Shown: positions 9,600-23,277, counted from the first letter of the stretch. The stretch: 64,000 bases of DNA from Amphibalanus amphitrite (GCF_019059575.1 NW_024881999.1:62001-126000); one strand, 5' to 3'. Notes: a model not told the origin generated them from the sequence alone. Translations and numbers: made by a program.

Positions 9600-11336
9600 A
9601 CGCTATGTAGATGCACGAGGGAACCTACCTACCAAAATGTGAATACCTACCGATCACCAAATAACTATGAAATTGGTGTTAACTGTTACTTCAGTGTTAC
9701 TTCATTAGTAAGAACTAATGTCAACCGGCAATTAGTTCTTTGAAAACTAATTGCCGGTCAGACATATTTTGTCTAACATCATTGCATTACAATTAATGCG
9801 TTATCTTACCTATTTAATATTTAGCTTTTGGATATGACATTGTCGTGTCGGAATAATGCAACAGACCAGCGCTGGTCACCGGTCGGCTATATAACACACT
9901 CTCTTCTTGGTGTTTATCACTAAGCGATCTTTTTGCAAAGCAGCCTCGCAAGCTCAGCAGTAAACGGATCCACCTCCCGGCTCCATTTTGCCTCATGAGT
10001 GCTTTCGAGATGCCCGTGGAAATATACCGGATCATTGCGGCGCCAGCTGAGCGTTCACGTGACCAGTCACGTGACCTATATTGACCAGATGTTCCAAAGT
10101 CACGTGATGTGGTATTGACCAGATGTCCCTCGTCATCCTGAGCGGATCGGTCGCTAGTCCTATCGATCTTTGGACATCTTCTGCACCGTCCAGAAATACG
10201 ACGCTGGTCGTCGGTGTTCGGGAGTGACTGGAGCATTCCAGTTCTTACTGTGAGAAGTCGAGGACTGATGAAAAATAGGCTGCTGCCCTATGTTCGATTG
10301 TATTTTGATCCATTCCCTAACGCACATGTTTTGTTTGCATAAACGTTTTTCTTTTCTGCGCTACCGATGCAATGACGTTCCAATAACCATTCCATCCCAT
10401 TAGGTTGAATTTAACGTTCACTTATGACCGTACACTTTGCTTCCTCAGCTCCAAACCGTTCCCTTGGCGTGGCACTATGGTGGAGTGTTATTCACACATT
10501 TGCGCCTTGATTGGGTCGGGTCGGGCCCCCGGATGAGTAACCGGTACACGGGCGAGCAAATGCGCACTTTTCTACGCAGCTAGAACTACCAGAAATGTCC
10601 GTATTTACTCCGATGTGTCAGTCGTAACGCAACCAATGCCTCTGCGTTGATCTGGTACGCATCTTACACAAATATCGAAACAAATATGCATCGATCGGGA
10701 AAAAATGATCGGGAACCATGCACTAGAAGGTGTCAGTTTCACTGCGTTTCTTGCTAGCATTTTAATTTCTCCGCCACTTTCCTCGAAGTCATTGTGCCGG
10801 TGACAAAAACCAGGTATGTCCGCCAGCTGGCTAGTTTTGTGCTCAGCTGACTGGGTGTGTCACTGTCATGGAGCGTCAGCAGGCTCATAGTTTACATCAT
10901 AGGGCCTTGCACCACGTCTGCGCCCTCTCAACGAGCGACCTTTGACGCGGTGGGTGCTGGGTCAGCGACCGATACAGAGACGGCAGAAAGACAGCTCAGC
11001 TGCGCAGGCTGTCATCTGAGTAGCCTAGGCAGTGGGCAGTGGGCAGTGGGCACACTTCTGTCAGCACGGATGAACCGAACGGAGGCACACCAATGACCGC
11101 TCAGTTAGCAATGATTGACTGAATAGCACAGCTGAACGCTCAGTCAACACGGATGACTGATAGACAAACTGGTATGACTGCAGATGACCATCGTCCAATC
11201 GAACCAATAGGGAGACAACTTTATGACTGAGTCACTGATATCTCACGCTTCCCCTGTCACCACCCGCTCCCCGTAACCAGACTCCAATTTTACTGTGCTC
11301 TTCATAAAACCTCTGTCGTCTGTTCTCAGAGCCAAG
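9600..11336. other. Intergenic region upstream of the dioxygenase gene
   Basis: No supported gene. The region includes three CACGTG sites and otherwise unique sequence with short direct repeats such as GCAGTGGGCAGTGGGCA near 11032. The promoter and 5' UTR of the gene starting at 11337 must lie here or at its right edge, but I see no convincing TATA box. Confidence 0.5.
10056..10106. promoter_or_regulatory. Cluster of three CACGTG E-boxes
   Basis: CACGTG occurs at 10056-10061, 10068-10073 and 10101-10106, each within TCACGTGA. This palindrome is bound by bHLH-zip factors of the USF/MITF/TFE type. The cluster lies 1.2 kb upstream of the next start codon, so regulation of that gene is only a possibility. 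Confidence 0.4.
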
Positions 11337-13035
11337 ATGGCGTCACTCAGATCAGTACTGGCGGCGGCCATATCTCGTGGTTGTCGTCTCGCGGTTACGA
11401 CCCAGAGCGGGTCGCTAAGCAACAGCTCTAAATCTCTACTAGTCCAGCAAGTCAGACGTAAGTGTCGTTTCATTAGGCATCTTTCCGAAAGCTTAACCCG
11501 GCAGTTGCTGGGGTATTTCGCCACCCACCGTTTGCTGGGGGGGGGGGGGCGTTAAACGCCCCCAGCCGATAACTCGAGAACCAATAGGCGCAGCGAAACG
11601 CACGAGGCGGCAAACGAAAGAACGCGACGAGACGCTTCAGATGAGTACTTTAAAGTTGAATTTTGAGGTCACAGGTCAGGTCAAGGTCAGGTCAAACACC
11701 TGAAATCGGGTTTTCAGTAGCATGGACTTAAGGTCTTCGCAATGGGCGCCTCTCGTCATAAACTCTGTCAAAACGGTGCACAATCCATCATATAAGGCCT
11801 ACAAGAGTATCAGCTCCATGCAGGGGTCAGTCAAGCATAGGTCAGGGTCAAGGTCAGGTCAACCGGGCAGGCACATATCCCCGAAAATAAAAACTGATAT
11901 TCGCAGCCTGTGACACATGTTTTATGGGTAATTTGGGGCGTAGAACACGATGGTGACATTCATTTTATCATATGTGTACGTGTTTGGCTAAAAAAGTTCA
12001 ATTTAAGAAATTCATGTATCATGGTCGTGAAGTAGTCACGAGAAATTGCCAAGATTCAGTTCAAGATTTTGGAAAATGCGGAACGATAATCAATAATCGA
12101 AGATAGCCATTTGATTCTCCATGGTATTGGCAGTCTAATGGCGTTTACGGCATGTCTATATGTCTATTCTGTGATTTTATATGATTTTTTGAACATATGC
12201 CGTTTTTGGTCGAAAACTCAGAAATTATGACGTCACTAAAACCTCGATATCTCAAAAATTTTCCGACCGATTTTTTTGAAACTTTGTCACAATAAACTTC
12301 AATCGATTCCCTACAGGTACCCAAAATTTGGCGCGCCTGCGGCGCGCCGTTTTTATGCTATGGCCCGGCGAAAAAAGTGGGGGCGTTTAACGCCCCCCCC
12401 CCAGCAACTCGCGGGTTAAGGTCACTAGTTCACATTCGACGTTGCTTTTTATACGAGACCAAATAAAATAAAAAATAAAAACAGTAAATGAATGTTTTCC
12501 GTGTTAAAGGTAAATTAATCGTGCTTCCCGTATTGGCTTTAATCATAACACTTCTTGGATCGGTGGTGATATGCATAAGATGCTGAATAATAACTCAATT
12601 ATATTTATATGTTTTCTTTTCCAAGTGAACCGTTTGCTCAGTGATATATAAGCAGCTAAATAACCATTTATCATTCATGTATAAGAAAATGATTAACAGT
12701 GTACTATGTGCTGTTGGTTTCAGCCAAGAGTTCGCTGGCCGGGAGAGAGTATCTGCAGCAGATACCCCGGATAGTATCTGCCGTCCCTGCCTGCCATCAG
12801 ACCGCGAAAGTCATATTCGACGACAACAAGACCGCAGAGTTCAAATACATCTGGGTGAGTCGCAACATGGGATATTCACCTTCTGTACAAACGATAAAGC
12901 TGTCCTGGAAATGGCTTCTAACTAGACATGAAAAATAAACACCTCACAAAGATCTTACCTCAATAATCTCATTATTACCTAGGGCTAACTAGACTGCTGC
13001 ATGTTGGATTATAAAGAGGGAAAAGAAAGAAAGAG

Positions 13036-13098
<63 letters not shown>

Positions 13099-16000
13099 GC
13101 GCGCGCAAAGTGCTGACTCATAACTACTCTGGAAGCGAGTGGTAGGGCTTTGCGCTAGTCTTACAACACAAATAAGCGGAGTGAATTAACGGCGAGTGGT
13201 CAGTTGAAGTCACTGCTTCCTGGGCGGGCCAGCCACCCGGAGACTGTCAACGATCGCGGGTTCAACAAACTCCCCGGGCTGCGCATCGGAACAATGTTGC
13301 TACGATAAAAGCATGACGTTGTTTTAAGTGTTTGCGTGGATGCCTACGATATCCTGGCGTTTATCTTCAAAAACGTTTAATTGACATCAGCCAAAATCTT
13401 CGCACCCAGCATGCAAATATATAGTAGCAGAGAAACCATCTATCAAGCTTCGGTTCCAATACCTTTGTCCCAATGACGAAGTACCTATGATGACGAAGTA
13501 GTACATATATCTTAGGAACAGGGTAGCCACATATTTTAGATGGGTTTATTTGTTTTGTCGTCATCGGATGCCCGGAATACCCAGTTTTCATTGGTGACCC
13601 TGGACCTGGATGTAGGACATTTCTTCTGGCATTGAAGAATCTACAAACAGTTTGTCTGACCAGTGATCATCTTCAGGGCTCAAGCGTTTAACTTTTGGCT
13701 AGGTCCCCCCACGTGTTTCACCATACACGTGTTAGTGATCAATGATCATTCACGTGTTAAATATCTGGTCATTAGTATGCCCACTGAATGGTCGAAATAA
13801 TTCTACATATACCTTCCTTTCATGGTTGTTCCAGCTTTTTCTATTATGTATGTGTTTTTGACATTTTTACAAGCGAAGTTCGAGTGTTTTGAATTGACGG
13901 ACTAGCGCGCCCAGCAACCAAACTAAGCGGATCTCGCTGCCCGGCTCCGACCTTTGCCGCTGGTTGGGAAAATCCCAGGAGTTAGGGGCTTTAGAAGCCT
14001 ATCGTGTTGCGCGGCTCACTCAATGGCTTCAGCTAGCGGGGATGCCTTCGCCAACCACAGACTATCTTGAAAGTAGCTATCTTCATGTATCGAACGACGG
14101 AGCGATTCAAACCCGGAGGTGGACTCAGTAGGGTGGAGCCTGAGCACTGGCTGTCAGAGTCCAGAGCAGAGCACTGGAGCGGAGCCCCTAATACCCCTTG
14201 AAGCCATTCAACCATCACCGGACAACCATTTTTGATTTTACGAGTGTAATCTGACAAAAATTAGACGCTCTTCTTCATCCATATGATATTATGAGACTAT
14301 TGAGGATGAAGTCCATGACGAGCCTGTCGTCGATAAGCAAGCACACTTTGGCGCCGCTAAGACTTATTTGTCAGCTCAGTACTGTACTTTGTTCGAAGTT
14401 ACTAGACTAGGCATATAGTACTTGATGTTCGAGAATTTGCCGAAGTCTGACCGCAGCTGTCTCTGTGTTTCCGCTCCAGCTGCGGGACAACTGCAAGTGT
14501 CCGTTGTGTGTGGACGTCGACACGCGTCAGAAGCTGCTCGACACGCCTGCACTCGACCCAAAGATCAAACCGAAGGCTCTGCAGATCAACGATCGTGGCG
14601 ATCTGGTCATCACATGGCAGTCCCACGGTGGCGAGGAGCACGTGTCCACATTCACCAACGACTGGTGAGTCGCTATGGGTGGCACGTGCGGTGAAGTGAC
14701 CGGTTCCTTTGGGCGTATGATGTCCTGCAAAAATTACTCCTGCGGTCCTCAACGAATTGCTCTTATTATTATATGTATAGTCGGCTGGAGTCCAGCATGA
14801 GAGTGGCCATTTTGTCCATCTACCACACTGCAAGTCTTGAAACGCCACGATTAAGTAAAAGCATATATGCTTCAAGTATTAGTCTTACCCTTGAGACAGT
14901 ATTTCGCACATGCATTTACCGGCGTTGTTCAATATCGCTTCCCGGCCCAGGCTGTACCGGTGCCCACGGCAGCGACAATACAACGCCCCCCCCCCCCGTA
15001 CCAGTTCCCTTAGCACTCAATGACTGCAACCCGCCTTCAGGCTGTACCGGTACGGCCAGTGCTTCATGCACGACACGTTCACGGCTCCCGCTACCCTGGA
15101 GGAGGATGGTGCCTGGCCGCGGCCGCCGCTCACCCTCTGGAACCGCTACATCATCCAGAAGCGGCTGCCAGAGGTCGAATATCAGGAGTTCATCGAGTCG
15201 GACGACGCGCTGTTCGAGTGGCTCGACATGTTCTATAAGTTCGGCTTCGCCATGCTGAGGAATGTGCCGACAGACCCGGTGAGTGACGACGCCACCTGCA
15301 GGAGCGAGGCCGCGGCGCGCTCCGCTCAGGTGGTGCAATTCGTGGCGTCGGGAAACCCCACGTTGACCTATGCCAAACGACTGCATATGGTTCGGCTAGT
15401 ATGTTCTCCGTAAGGGACCGTTGACGTTGGGACCGAAGACGTGAGGAGTTTCAGGACAGCCATCCTTGTCGTTTCGTACAGTGACACTCCTCGCTCTATT
15501 CGGCAGGATCAACTGAAGGAGGTGGTCGGACGCTTTGCCTACATCAAGGAGACGCAGTACGGCGTGACCTGGAGCGTGCGGATCAACCCGACCCCCGGGG
15601 TGCACCTGTTCCAGACGGGACTGGGACTGCAGCTGCACACAGACATGAACTACCGAGAGAACTCGCCTGGCATGCAGCTGCTGCACTGCCTCAAGGTCAG
15701 CAGTGGTGGGTCAGAAGCGCCGAAAACATGGTGGAGACTGGAGACTACGATGATGGAGACAAGAGTTGATGCACGCATTGCATGTTCTTACCATGGCTTT
15801 GTCATGTTCGGTTTGTTAACGTTCATGGCTATCATGCCTTTTCAATCTCCCCGACGCTTGAACCTCTAAAGCTGAGCCTCTGAAGCTGAACATCTGAACC
15901 TCTTGCTCAGAGCTGTACCATCATTTTAGGGCCCAGACCAGGTAGAGGCCAAAAGCAAGCCATGAGTCGATAAATGTAATATTCCGGTGATCAGGAACAC

Positions 16001-19000
16001 TGCTTCATCTAATATCGACGCAGCCAACAATTGATTAGGTCACATCCGTATTAGGTCGCCGTCTAATTAACCCCAGCCACCCATCACCAGGCGGAGCACC
16101 CGGACAAGTTGGGACGTGACCCGGGCGGCCAGTCGTTCTTTGTCGACGGCTTCCGGGTGGCCAAGTGGATGGAGGACAACGAGCCGTCGGCCTACCACAT
16201 CCTCACCTCGACGCCGATACTCTTCAGCATCAAGAACAAGGGCCAGCGGTACGGCAACATGGTGCCCATTATCGTCACCGACTCCGAGGGAGACGTCACA
16301 GAGATTCACTACAACAACCGCACCATGGGACCGCTCCAGGTAACGACCGATGATGATCACCTGTATTTGAGGGAGTACAGATCAGCTTGCGCCGCACACA
16401 AGCTCCTAAATAATTGGAGCAGCTTGCAGTTGTTTCATTCATCTAGGTACGAGGGGGTATCGAAAAGTTCTGATCGTCACATAGAAGATATAGACCGATT
16501 TTGATGATTTTTGGTTGGTGTGATATTTGGTTCTTAAGAACAATGTTCCCGCAAAGAGAATCATGAGAAGTGGTTTTATCTTATGTAGGAGAGACTTAGA
16601 AGTAAAAAAGATTAGTGTTGGGCCCATTGAGGACCGAACCGTCATCCAACTAATGCATTTGAAACGGTATCACACTGAGAAAATGCATCAAGAACGTGAA
16701 ATAAGTTTATGGCGAGGAAAGCCCATCTCATGCACTTACCTAAAATGAAGAAATCATTTTCAACTTGGTTGCATGGCCCTTGCAGGGAAGTCAAGAGGTG
16801 AGTGACTACCAGTGACTGACAAGGTGATGACTGTGAAGGAAGTGGAGGACCTCATCCTTACAGATCGTCGTGTGACCTTTCAGATGATTGTGCAACAGAA
16901 AGGTTTCAATGCTGGCAGTGCCTGAAAATATTATCAGCGAAGAACTACAGACGATAAAGGAGTCAGCCCGCTTAGAAGTTCGTGTGTCTACTTTGTTCAA
17001 GAGAAAAATGCGTCTTGGCCTTTCAAAATGAAAACTAGGCCTTTTTTAGGAAATTGAAGACATCTTCGATCATTTGATGAGTTGTGACGAATGCTGGGTC
17101 TATGTGTATGATCCAGAGACAAAAAGATGATCAAGAAGTTAAAGCACGGCACATCTGTCCTTCTTAAAAGGCGAAGATGCAGAAGCCGATATGGAAGGTC
17201 AATGCTATCAGTGTTCTGGATCTGGCGTAGCATAGTCATTACCGACTGCCTTGATGATGGTCAGATAATGATAAGCAAGCACTACTGCACACTTTTTAAG
17301 AAGTTGCGAGATGGCCTCAAGCAAAATCGCCGCAAAAAAGCCCAAGAAAGATGTTTTATCCGCACCGACAGCGCCCCCGCCCATTCGTCCTGAGCTGCGA
17401 TTGAAGAAACAACATGATGTGGACATTAAATTCTACCGCATCTAACAAATGCAAATGACAAACAACAAATAACAAATAACAAATGACAAATAACAAATAA
17501 CAAATGCACAAATGCACAGGTATTAACTGACTCTTGATTGTTACGGGAGATGAAGAATCCACACTATGGCCGGTGTTTTATGGACAGAAATGACGTCATT
17601 GATGAGGTGGAGCAGTGATTTACGGGACAATGCGAAGGTCCTACAATGACCGCCTGAGGCAGCTGAAAAAAACGATGCAATAAGTTTGCGGTCGTGTGTG
17701 GTGACTTGTAAAGGAGTAATGAACATCATGTAAAAAAATCAGATTTCTATCACATCTAATTCCTGGTGATGATCAGAACTTTTCGATACCCCCTCGTATA
17801 CCTAAACTTCCCAGATGATTTTTCTGCCAAATCATCCTTCAGTATGAGATAAGCGCAGAACTAACTACTTGGAATACAAACACAGATTTATCAGTTTGAT
17901 AGTTGAGCGTCGCAGTACCCTTGTCTCGCAGCTGGTGGCCCCTGTTTGTTTTTGTCACCGTGCGCCTGGCCGAGACAGCCGTGCGGTGTTTAGATACCAG
18001 TAAACACGCCTGTGGTGCACTGGGCGCCTGCTGGCACTGGAAAAGCCGGCGATAGCGGTATACGACCGCCCACAATTGGCCGAGCTGGCATTTGTCAGCT
18101 GGACACACGTGACCCATATAGCGAGCCGCCTGGAGGAGGCCAGCGGAAAACTACCCCATCGCAGTGCCCCCGGTTTCACCTTCAGACGACTGCGACCGAG
18201 GTGTCGCGCCCTTTGTACTTTGGACTCATCTAGAAATATTTGGAGCGAGGATGTGAATAGAAAAAGTTGTACGTTTATCAATTCCTCATCTGTAAACGCC
18301 AGGGCAGGGATATAACTTCAAAAAGTTGCTTGTTTATCGGCCATGTATGTTTTTTTTAAGATGACCGGAGCATCAACTTTAAACTATCTCCGTGCTCAAC
18401 ACTCCAAACGTGGCAAGTTCAACTGCCGTGTCGCAGCTTCCGGTCACCTTGCCATGTTAGCCAGTCTCCCTGAGATTGTAGCGAGTTTGTGGCGATGTTG
18501 CAGGCTCCTGACCACGTCGTGGTGCCGTTCTACCACGCCTACAAGCTGTTTTCGGAGCGGATGCGCCAGGAGTCTCAGCAGCTGACGTTCCATCTCCAGC
18601 CGGGAGACGTGGTGGCCTTCAACAACCGGCGCGTGATGCACGGCCGGGGCAGCTACGATCCCAACAAGGTGGAGAGGTCGGTACCGGTAGGGCGGGATGG
18701 CAGCGAGGGAGCACTGGGGTCTGGGAATGTCGCCGCCATCGGGCTCAGAGAGGGAATTGGAGGAAACGGCGGCTGGCAGCGAGGGAGGGATGGGGAGGAT
18801 GATGCTGTTGCATGATGCTGGAAAGAACAGGGATTTTAATGTCATGCTCTTGCTCATTCGTGTTGTTGCATGCAATTTTGCAAATGAATTTCTTTTTTTG
18901 CGGGATCAGAAGCAGCCGCTGTGCTGAGGTAAGATTAATTGTTCGCTGTATTGATTGATTTATATGATTTGCTAAGTCGCATGCCGTCGATATCATGGGC

Positions 19001-19194
19001 TGATAACAATCGATTCTACTGTCCCAAGGGTAGCAGTTAACATGTGTCATTGCTCGCACTGTGTTGGCCCCTGTTCACTCGTCTCTGACACCGCCGGCTC
19101 GTTCGACAGACACCTGCGCGGCTGCTACGTGGACATTGACGAGGCGTTTTCCAAGTACGACCAAATGCTCTCGCAGCGGCCCCCGCTGCTGTAG
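11337..19194 (+). CDS. Gamma-butyrobetaine dioxygenase-like protein, 8 exons
   Basis: Exons that keep frame: 11337-11457, 12724-12854, 14480-14664, 15041-15278, 15507-15695, 16091-16339, 18504-18676, 19110-19194, giving 456 residues. All introns are GT-AG. The product is an Fe(II)/2-oxoglutarate oxygenase of the BBOX1/TMLHE family, which makes carnitine. Residues 1-40 are basic and Ser-rich with no acids, as in a mitochondrial presequence. LRDNCKCPLC (85-94) matches the Cys cluster of the N-terminal zinc domain. H269-T-D271 and H417 in MHGR are the iron ligands, and R419 fits the 2-oxoglutarate-binding arginine. QLLHCLK is typical of BBOX1, while the presequence recalls TMLHE, so the substrate is not settled. 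The last donor (GTCGGT) is the weakest. An AATAAA at 20158 is a possible polyadenylation signal. Confidence 0.88.
11493..12419 (+). mobile_element. TTAA-flanked element F1 in intron 1 of the dioxygenase gene
   Basis: TTAA at 11493-11496 and 12416-12419; left end CCCGGCAGTTGCTGG, right end CCAGCAACTCGCGGG. Both ends have a G-tract, a GCGTTAAACGC-type palindrome and a C-tract. CATGTTTTATGG lies at 11916-11927, TCAAGGTCA near 11682, and the right-end motif variant GGTACCCAAAATTT at 12316-12329. A close copy, F2, lies at 54652-55580. It starts 36 bp after the exon 1 donor and is transcribed as intron sequence. Confidence 0.87.
13038..13096. repeat. (GA)n microsatellite
   Basis: About 29 GA dinucleotides in intron 2 of the dioxygenase gene, preceded by a purine-rich GAAAGAAAGAGGGG stretch and followed by GCGCGCGC. 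Confidence 0.95.
16448..17798 (+). mobile_element. Dead mariner transposon in intron 6 of the dioxygenase gene
   Basis: TA target duplications (16448-16449, 17797-17798) flank perfect 26-bp inverted repeats beginning CGAGGGGGTATCGAAAAGTT. Inside, broken frames still show mariner transposase. The stretch 17197-17393 reads GRSMLSVFWIW, VITDCLDDG and finally DSAPAHSS, which contains the second catalytic aspartate context. Upstream pieces near 16860-17040 are split by frameshifts and stops. A (CAAATAA)n-like run sits at 17449-17515. It cannot make active transposase. Confidence 0.92.
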
Positions 19195-20371
19195 GGCGCT
19201 CCAACGCCGGGCTGTGTCGACCGAAGGAGGAGAAGAAAAGGCTGAAGGAGAAGTAGAGCTAGCTGCGGGGAAAGAAGAAGAGGCTAGCTAAGGGAACAGC
19301 TGGCTGAAGAAGGAGCTGGCTTTTGGGGGGGGGGGGGGGCAAGGCAGTGCTAGCTGAGGACAGAAAGGGCGTCGTGCAAGATCGCTGGACACCAAGACTC
19401 CACAGCGTCCATTTCACGCTAACCTCATTGTACTTCTGAGAGGGGCTGTCTTGAAGAAGCTTCTGTTTATTGCGCTGTAGCGAGTTGGCGACTTGCTGAA
19501 TGTGGTTTGGTAGATTTGGTGGCAGGACTGTGACTGGGTTAGAGGGATTCTACCCCGGTCAAGATTTAGGGATGGTGTGGTGGTATGCAAAGCAGATAGC
19601 GTTCTTCCGGTGGTCCTCTTAACCAACTTTCGCGGTCTGCATCTGTATCTTGCATTCGACACTTTGCTTTGCCGTCGTCTATTGATCGTACAGAAATGCC
19701 TGCTTCCCCCTCCTTCTTTCACTTTGCCGTGGCAGGCAGAGAGAGAAGGCTGCGTCGTCTCCGTGAGACGTGAACATAAATATGAGGTACATAATCTCAC
19801 GGGGCAGATGGTACCTATTCTTTCTCTGGAAAGTCAACTGAATAAGAGTCTCTAGTTAAATAGGAATGAAAGAGAAAGATGCTACACTCGAAGGTATAGA
19901 TAGGTACCTAAGGAAGTCGGTGGCTGTTAGGAGTATGCTTTCAATAAGTCAAGAGCCAGAAATGGTGCGCGATATGATGCACATTGCCTTTACTCTTTAG
20001 GTATAGTTCAGTCCTAATGTGGGGTGCCTTATACGTAGCGCATCCAAACAATATAAATTTAAGTTCAGCTACACGATCGAGTAGCACCACATACCTACAC
20101 GATCTTTACGAAATACTTATCCACTCAGGAACTGATACTATTTACAGCAAACCCGTAAATAAAGCGATAAACATTGAACATCGGAGCAAACATGAGTGAT
20201 TGAATATCATGTTGTAAATCCCATAAATAATGCTAGTTAAAACGCCCGGAACTCCCAAAGGGTCAGAATACGTGACAAAGAACATCCTCAGCAAGCTCAG
20301 TTTCGGCAGTGTTTATGGTCGTAACGTGAGGCATTCAACAGTCTTTTGAATTGCATTCCAAATGTGAATAA
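19195..20371. other. 3' flank of the dioxygenase gene, no further gene seen
   Basis: Contains a run of G at 19324-19339, probable 3' UTR sequence and AATAAA at 20158-20163. Open frames on either strand are short and show no domain. Confidence 0.5.
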
Positions 20372-21538
20372 TTAACTCGGCAGGCGGTGGGCCTCCCGGC
20401 CACCTTCCGCGCGGTGGGGGGGGGGAGGGGCATTTTTTTGCCCCCCCCCCGTTTCTCCGAAACTACTGGACGGATCCGGAAAAATCAAACGGCGTTTGAT
20501 AGCTATGTCAAATTTGTCCAGAAAAACAAATTTCATTGACCTCGGGATCACCGATGACGTCACAGGTCGGGTCAAAGATAAAATGTTTCACCGTTCACGG
20601 GGCTTCTAGGGAAAGCGCTATAACACCGGGTAAAGCGCATTTTGTCGAAAATCAGCGATAGGGCGTCAGTTGTCTAGTACATATGTTGCTATTTGAGGTC
20701 ACTGGTCATACCAGGTCAGGTCACAGGTCAGGTCACCAAGGGTCACCACATGAACCTAACTTCACGTAGGTTGTGTGATGCATGTTTTATGGCCAAGTTT
20801 TCATTTCCAACTCAATGGTGTTGGTTATAAGACCATCAGGTACGGTTTAGGTCACGTTCTGGTGGAGGTCAGGTCAAGGTCAGGTCAAAAAAGGTAAAAA
20901 AAGGTCAAATTTCAAAGTTAATAGTTTTGCATAAAATGGGTATTGATTCGATGCAGCTCGTCACGGGGAGTCTAATGGTGGTCTTTGTTTTGCGCTACGA
21001 GGTCTAGAATTGCTAACAATTGAGTTTGAAAATTTGACGTCATCAATTTTGAACAGTTTTTGCGCTATAACTTGGCCAAAAAAAGACGTATCGATCTCAA
21101 ATTTGGTATGTAGATAGAAGGCGGTAGGGACTATCACAAATACTCTGTTTTTTTTATTCAAAAAACGTTTTGGATTTTTCGGCTATTATATTTTTTTATT
21201 TTTGGGGGTCAAAATCCAAAAATTCAAAAATCTGAGATAACAGTACACCTTTTATGTTGAAACATTTTTTTGTATCTCTAAAGCTGTAGGCCTGACAGCT
21301 CTTCCCGCGAAACCTTTTTTTGGGTCAAAAATGACAGAAATGACGTCACTCTGACGTCATTAGCGGCCAACCTATCATAGTCTTTGGATTTTTCTTTTTT
21401 TTGTCACGATGTGCAATAGCTATTCACGGGGGAGTACTGAAAGTTTGGTGACGATCGGCGCAGCGGTTCTGGAGATATAAAAAACTAAAAGGGGGGGGGG
21501 GCAAAAAATGCCCCCCCCCCCACCGCCTGGAAGGTTAA
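20372..21538 (+). mobile_element. TTAA-flanked element J
   Basis: TTAA at 20372-20375 and 21535-21538. The ends share CAGGCGGTGGG in inverted orientation but differ in the first bases (ACTCGG against ACCTTC reading inward), so the TIR is more diverged than in other families. G-tract, GCAWWWWTGC palindrome and C-tract are present at both ends. CATGTTTTATGG is at 20781-20792, TCAAGGTCA near 20875, TGACGTCA sites near 21335-21360 and AGTACTGAAAGTTT at 21433-21446. Internal sequence resembles C/D. Confidence 0.82.
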
Positions 21539-22488
21539 TAAATGCGTGGTAGGGGCAATATTAGCAGAGCTAAAGAAATTCAAGCAAACCTACGTCTACG
21601 TTTTCCCACGATATTTTGCAACCTGAAAAACACAGGTGCGGTGACGGGAGCAGTCGGACATGAGGGTAAGTAGACCCAGCCATCCGGATTCGATCATCGC
21701 GCATGGGCTGTTTTACACTCTCCGGCCGCTCAGAACAGCGTGAGAGGTCTGATTTGATCCTCTGGATATGGTGATTAATCAAAGTTGAAAATTTGGCAAC
21801 ACTAATACAAAGATCAACTTCACTTTTGTAAAGAAAAGTTATAAAAAAGAATGGAGCGAGTGGGGAAAACACATCGATATGTAAGTTAAAATATAACCGG
21901 TGTACCTATTGGTAGTCCAATTAACAGCTTGTTTAGTCAGGAAGGCAAGCTTTTTCGAGAGCGTCGTGTATATTTCACTTTTGATTTGAGTTATTCTCTT
22001 CGTCATTCGCAAGAACAGATAAAACGCAGAGATAATTATAAAGCACCGACCACGCATGAGTAGGGGCGGGGGCTCTACAGAGCCGGCCTCCCGTTGTTCG
22101 GCAATATCTTCTAAGCCGTTCGAGGGATCAACACGAAACTTGCGGTATTCTCAGCGGCATTAAGTTGACACCTTGTATTAAAATTTCAACTTCCTAACTA
22201 CCATTATAGTTTGGCCGGAAATGACGTTAGAAAGACGTCATGTCGGCCGATTTGATGCAAAATAATGAATTACGACAAACCCTCTCAAGAGCTCAGTTTT
22301 AAAGCTAGATCCAATTTATTTGCATCAGTGGACTACAAGTACAGGTAGCTATGAAACTGCGGTCTCGAGTTTTCGAAATTTTGAAAATTTTGAAAAATAT
22401 GTTTTACAATTACAAAAAAGTATATTTTTTATTGTTTTTCAGAAAGTCTTTCATTTTTCGCAAAAAAAAATCGGACTATATGTGATAG
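21539..22488. other. Gene-free stretch, right half likely eroded TTAA-type sequence
   Basis: No gene. From about 22045, ACGCATGAGTAGGGGC and a G-tract resemble the inverted right end of element K (27340-27387), and AT-rich sequence with GACGTCA follows. This may be the left end of K, later split by the repeats at 22489-26663. The similarity is weak. Confidence 0.35.
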
Positions 22489-22742
22489 CCCAGTAAACAT
22501 GCCGACGTCGGCCCGACGTCGGCCGACGTCGGGGTGACGTCGGCAACTCGGCATCAGCATGCCGACGTCGGCCCGACGTCGGTCCAACCTCGGCACGACG
22601 TCGGCTGGATGTCGGATATGCCCGCATGTTCCGACGTCCAGCCGAGGTCCAGCCGACGTCGGGCCGACGTCGGACCGAGATCAATTGCTGAGGTCCAGCC
22701 GACGTCGGGCCGACGTCGGACCGACATCGGCCGCTGTTTTGA
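22489..22742. repeat. CCGACGTCGG-rich foldback repeat, left copy
   Basis: Begins CCCAGTAAACATGCCGACGT and consists of many overlapping CCGACGTCGG palindromes. It shares most of its words with the copy at 23447-23681, but its right end is lost or diverged. Its frames are low-complexity and not genes. Confidence 0.75.
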
Positions 22743-23277
22743 CCGTTAAAATAATATTAAATACATGTTTCATGTTTCATAAAGAGCTTCTGTATTCAAA
22801 ATATCCTCAGGAAACTCAAATCTTCCTCCACGCCGCAACCCCCTGATCCGGACTGGACGGGAAACTTTATCCCATTTGGGAGTGCCTGTAAGCCGAGCTC
22901 GCCCGTAGCCGGGTGCGGTGAGTGCTTGGGGGCTGCTCGGCCTTTTGGTCAGGCTCAGCCCCGGCAACTCACCAGGGCCAGGCCCAGTTCATGTAGAAAG
23001 GCCAGTCGGCAAGTGTCACTTTGCCAAAGTGCCACTTATCAAAGGGACACTTTGGGAAACGTTGGTGCAGGTGTGTAAGAGTGGCTATATGAATCCATTG
23101 TGGGATCGCCCTTTCCAATAAGTGTCACGTAACAGCAATGGGACCAGGGACTCTATATGAACTGGACTCAGGGTGCTCGCCAAGAAGACCAATGTCTTCA
23201 TCCTATGATCCTTCCGGCTCTGAAATGGTCTTGTCAGACCGAAAGGGCATAACCCAACAAAACAAACCAAACTCGTT

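Noticed and set aside
16448..17798. Functional mariner transposase gene
   Set aside because: Frameshifts and stops break the transposase into short frames, and residues before the last motif are lost.
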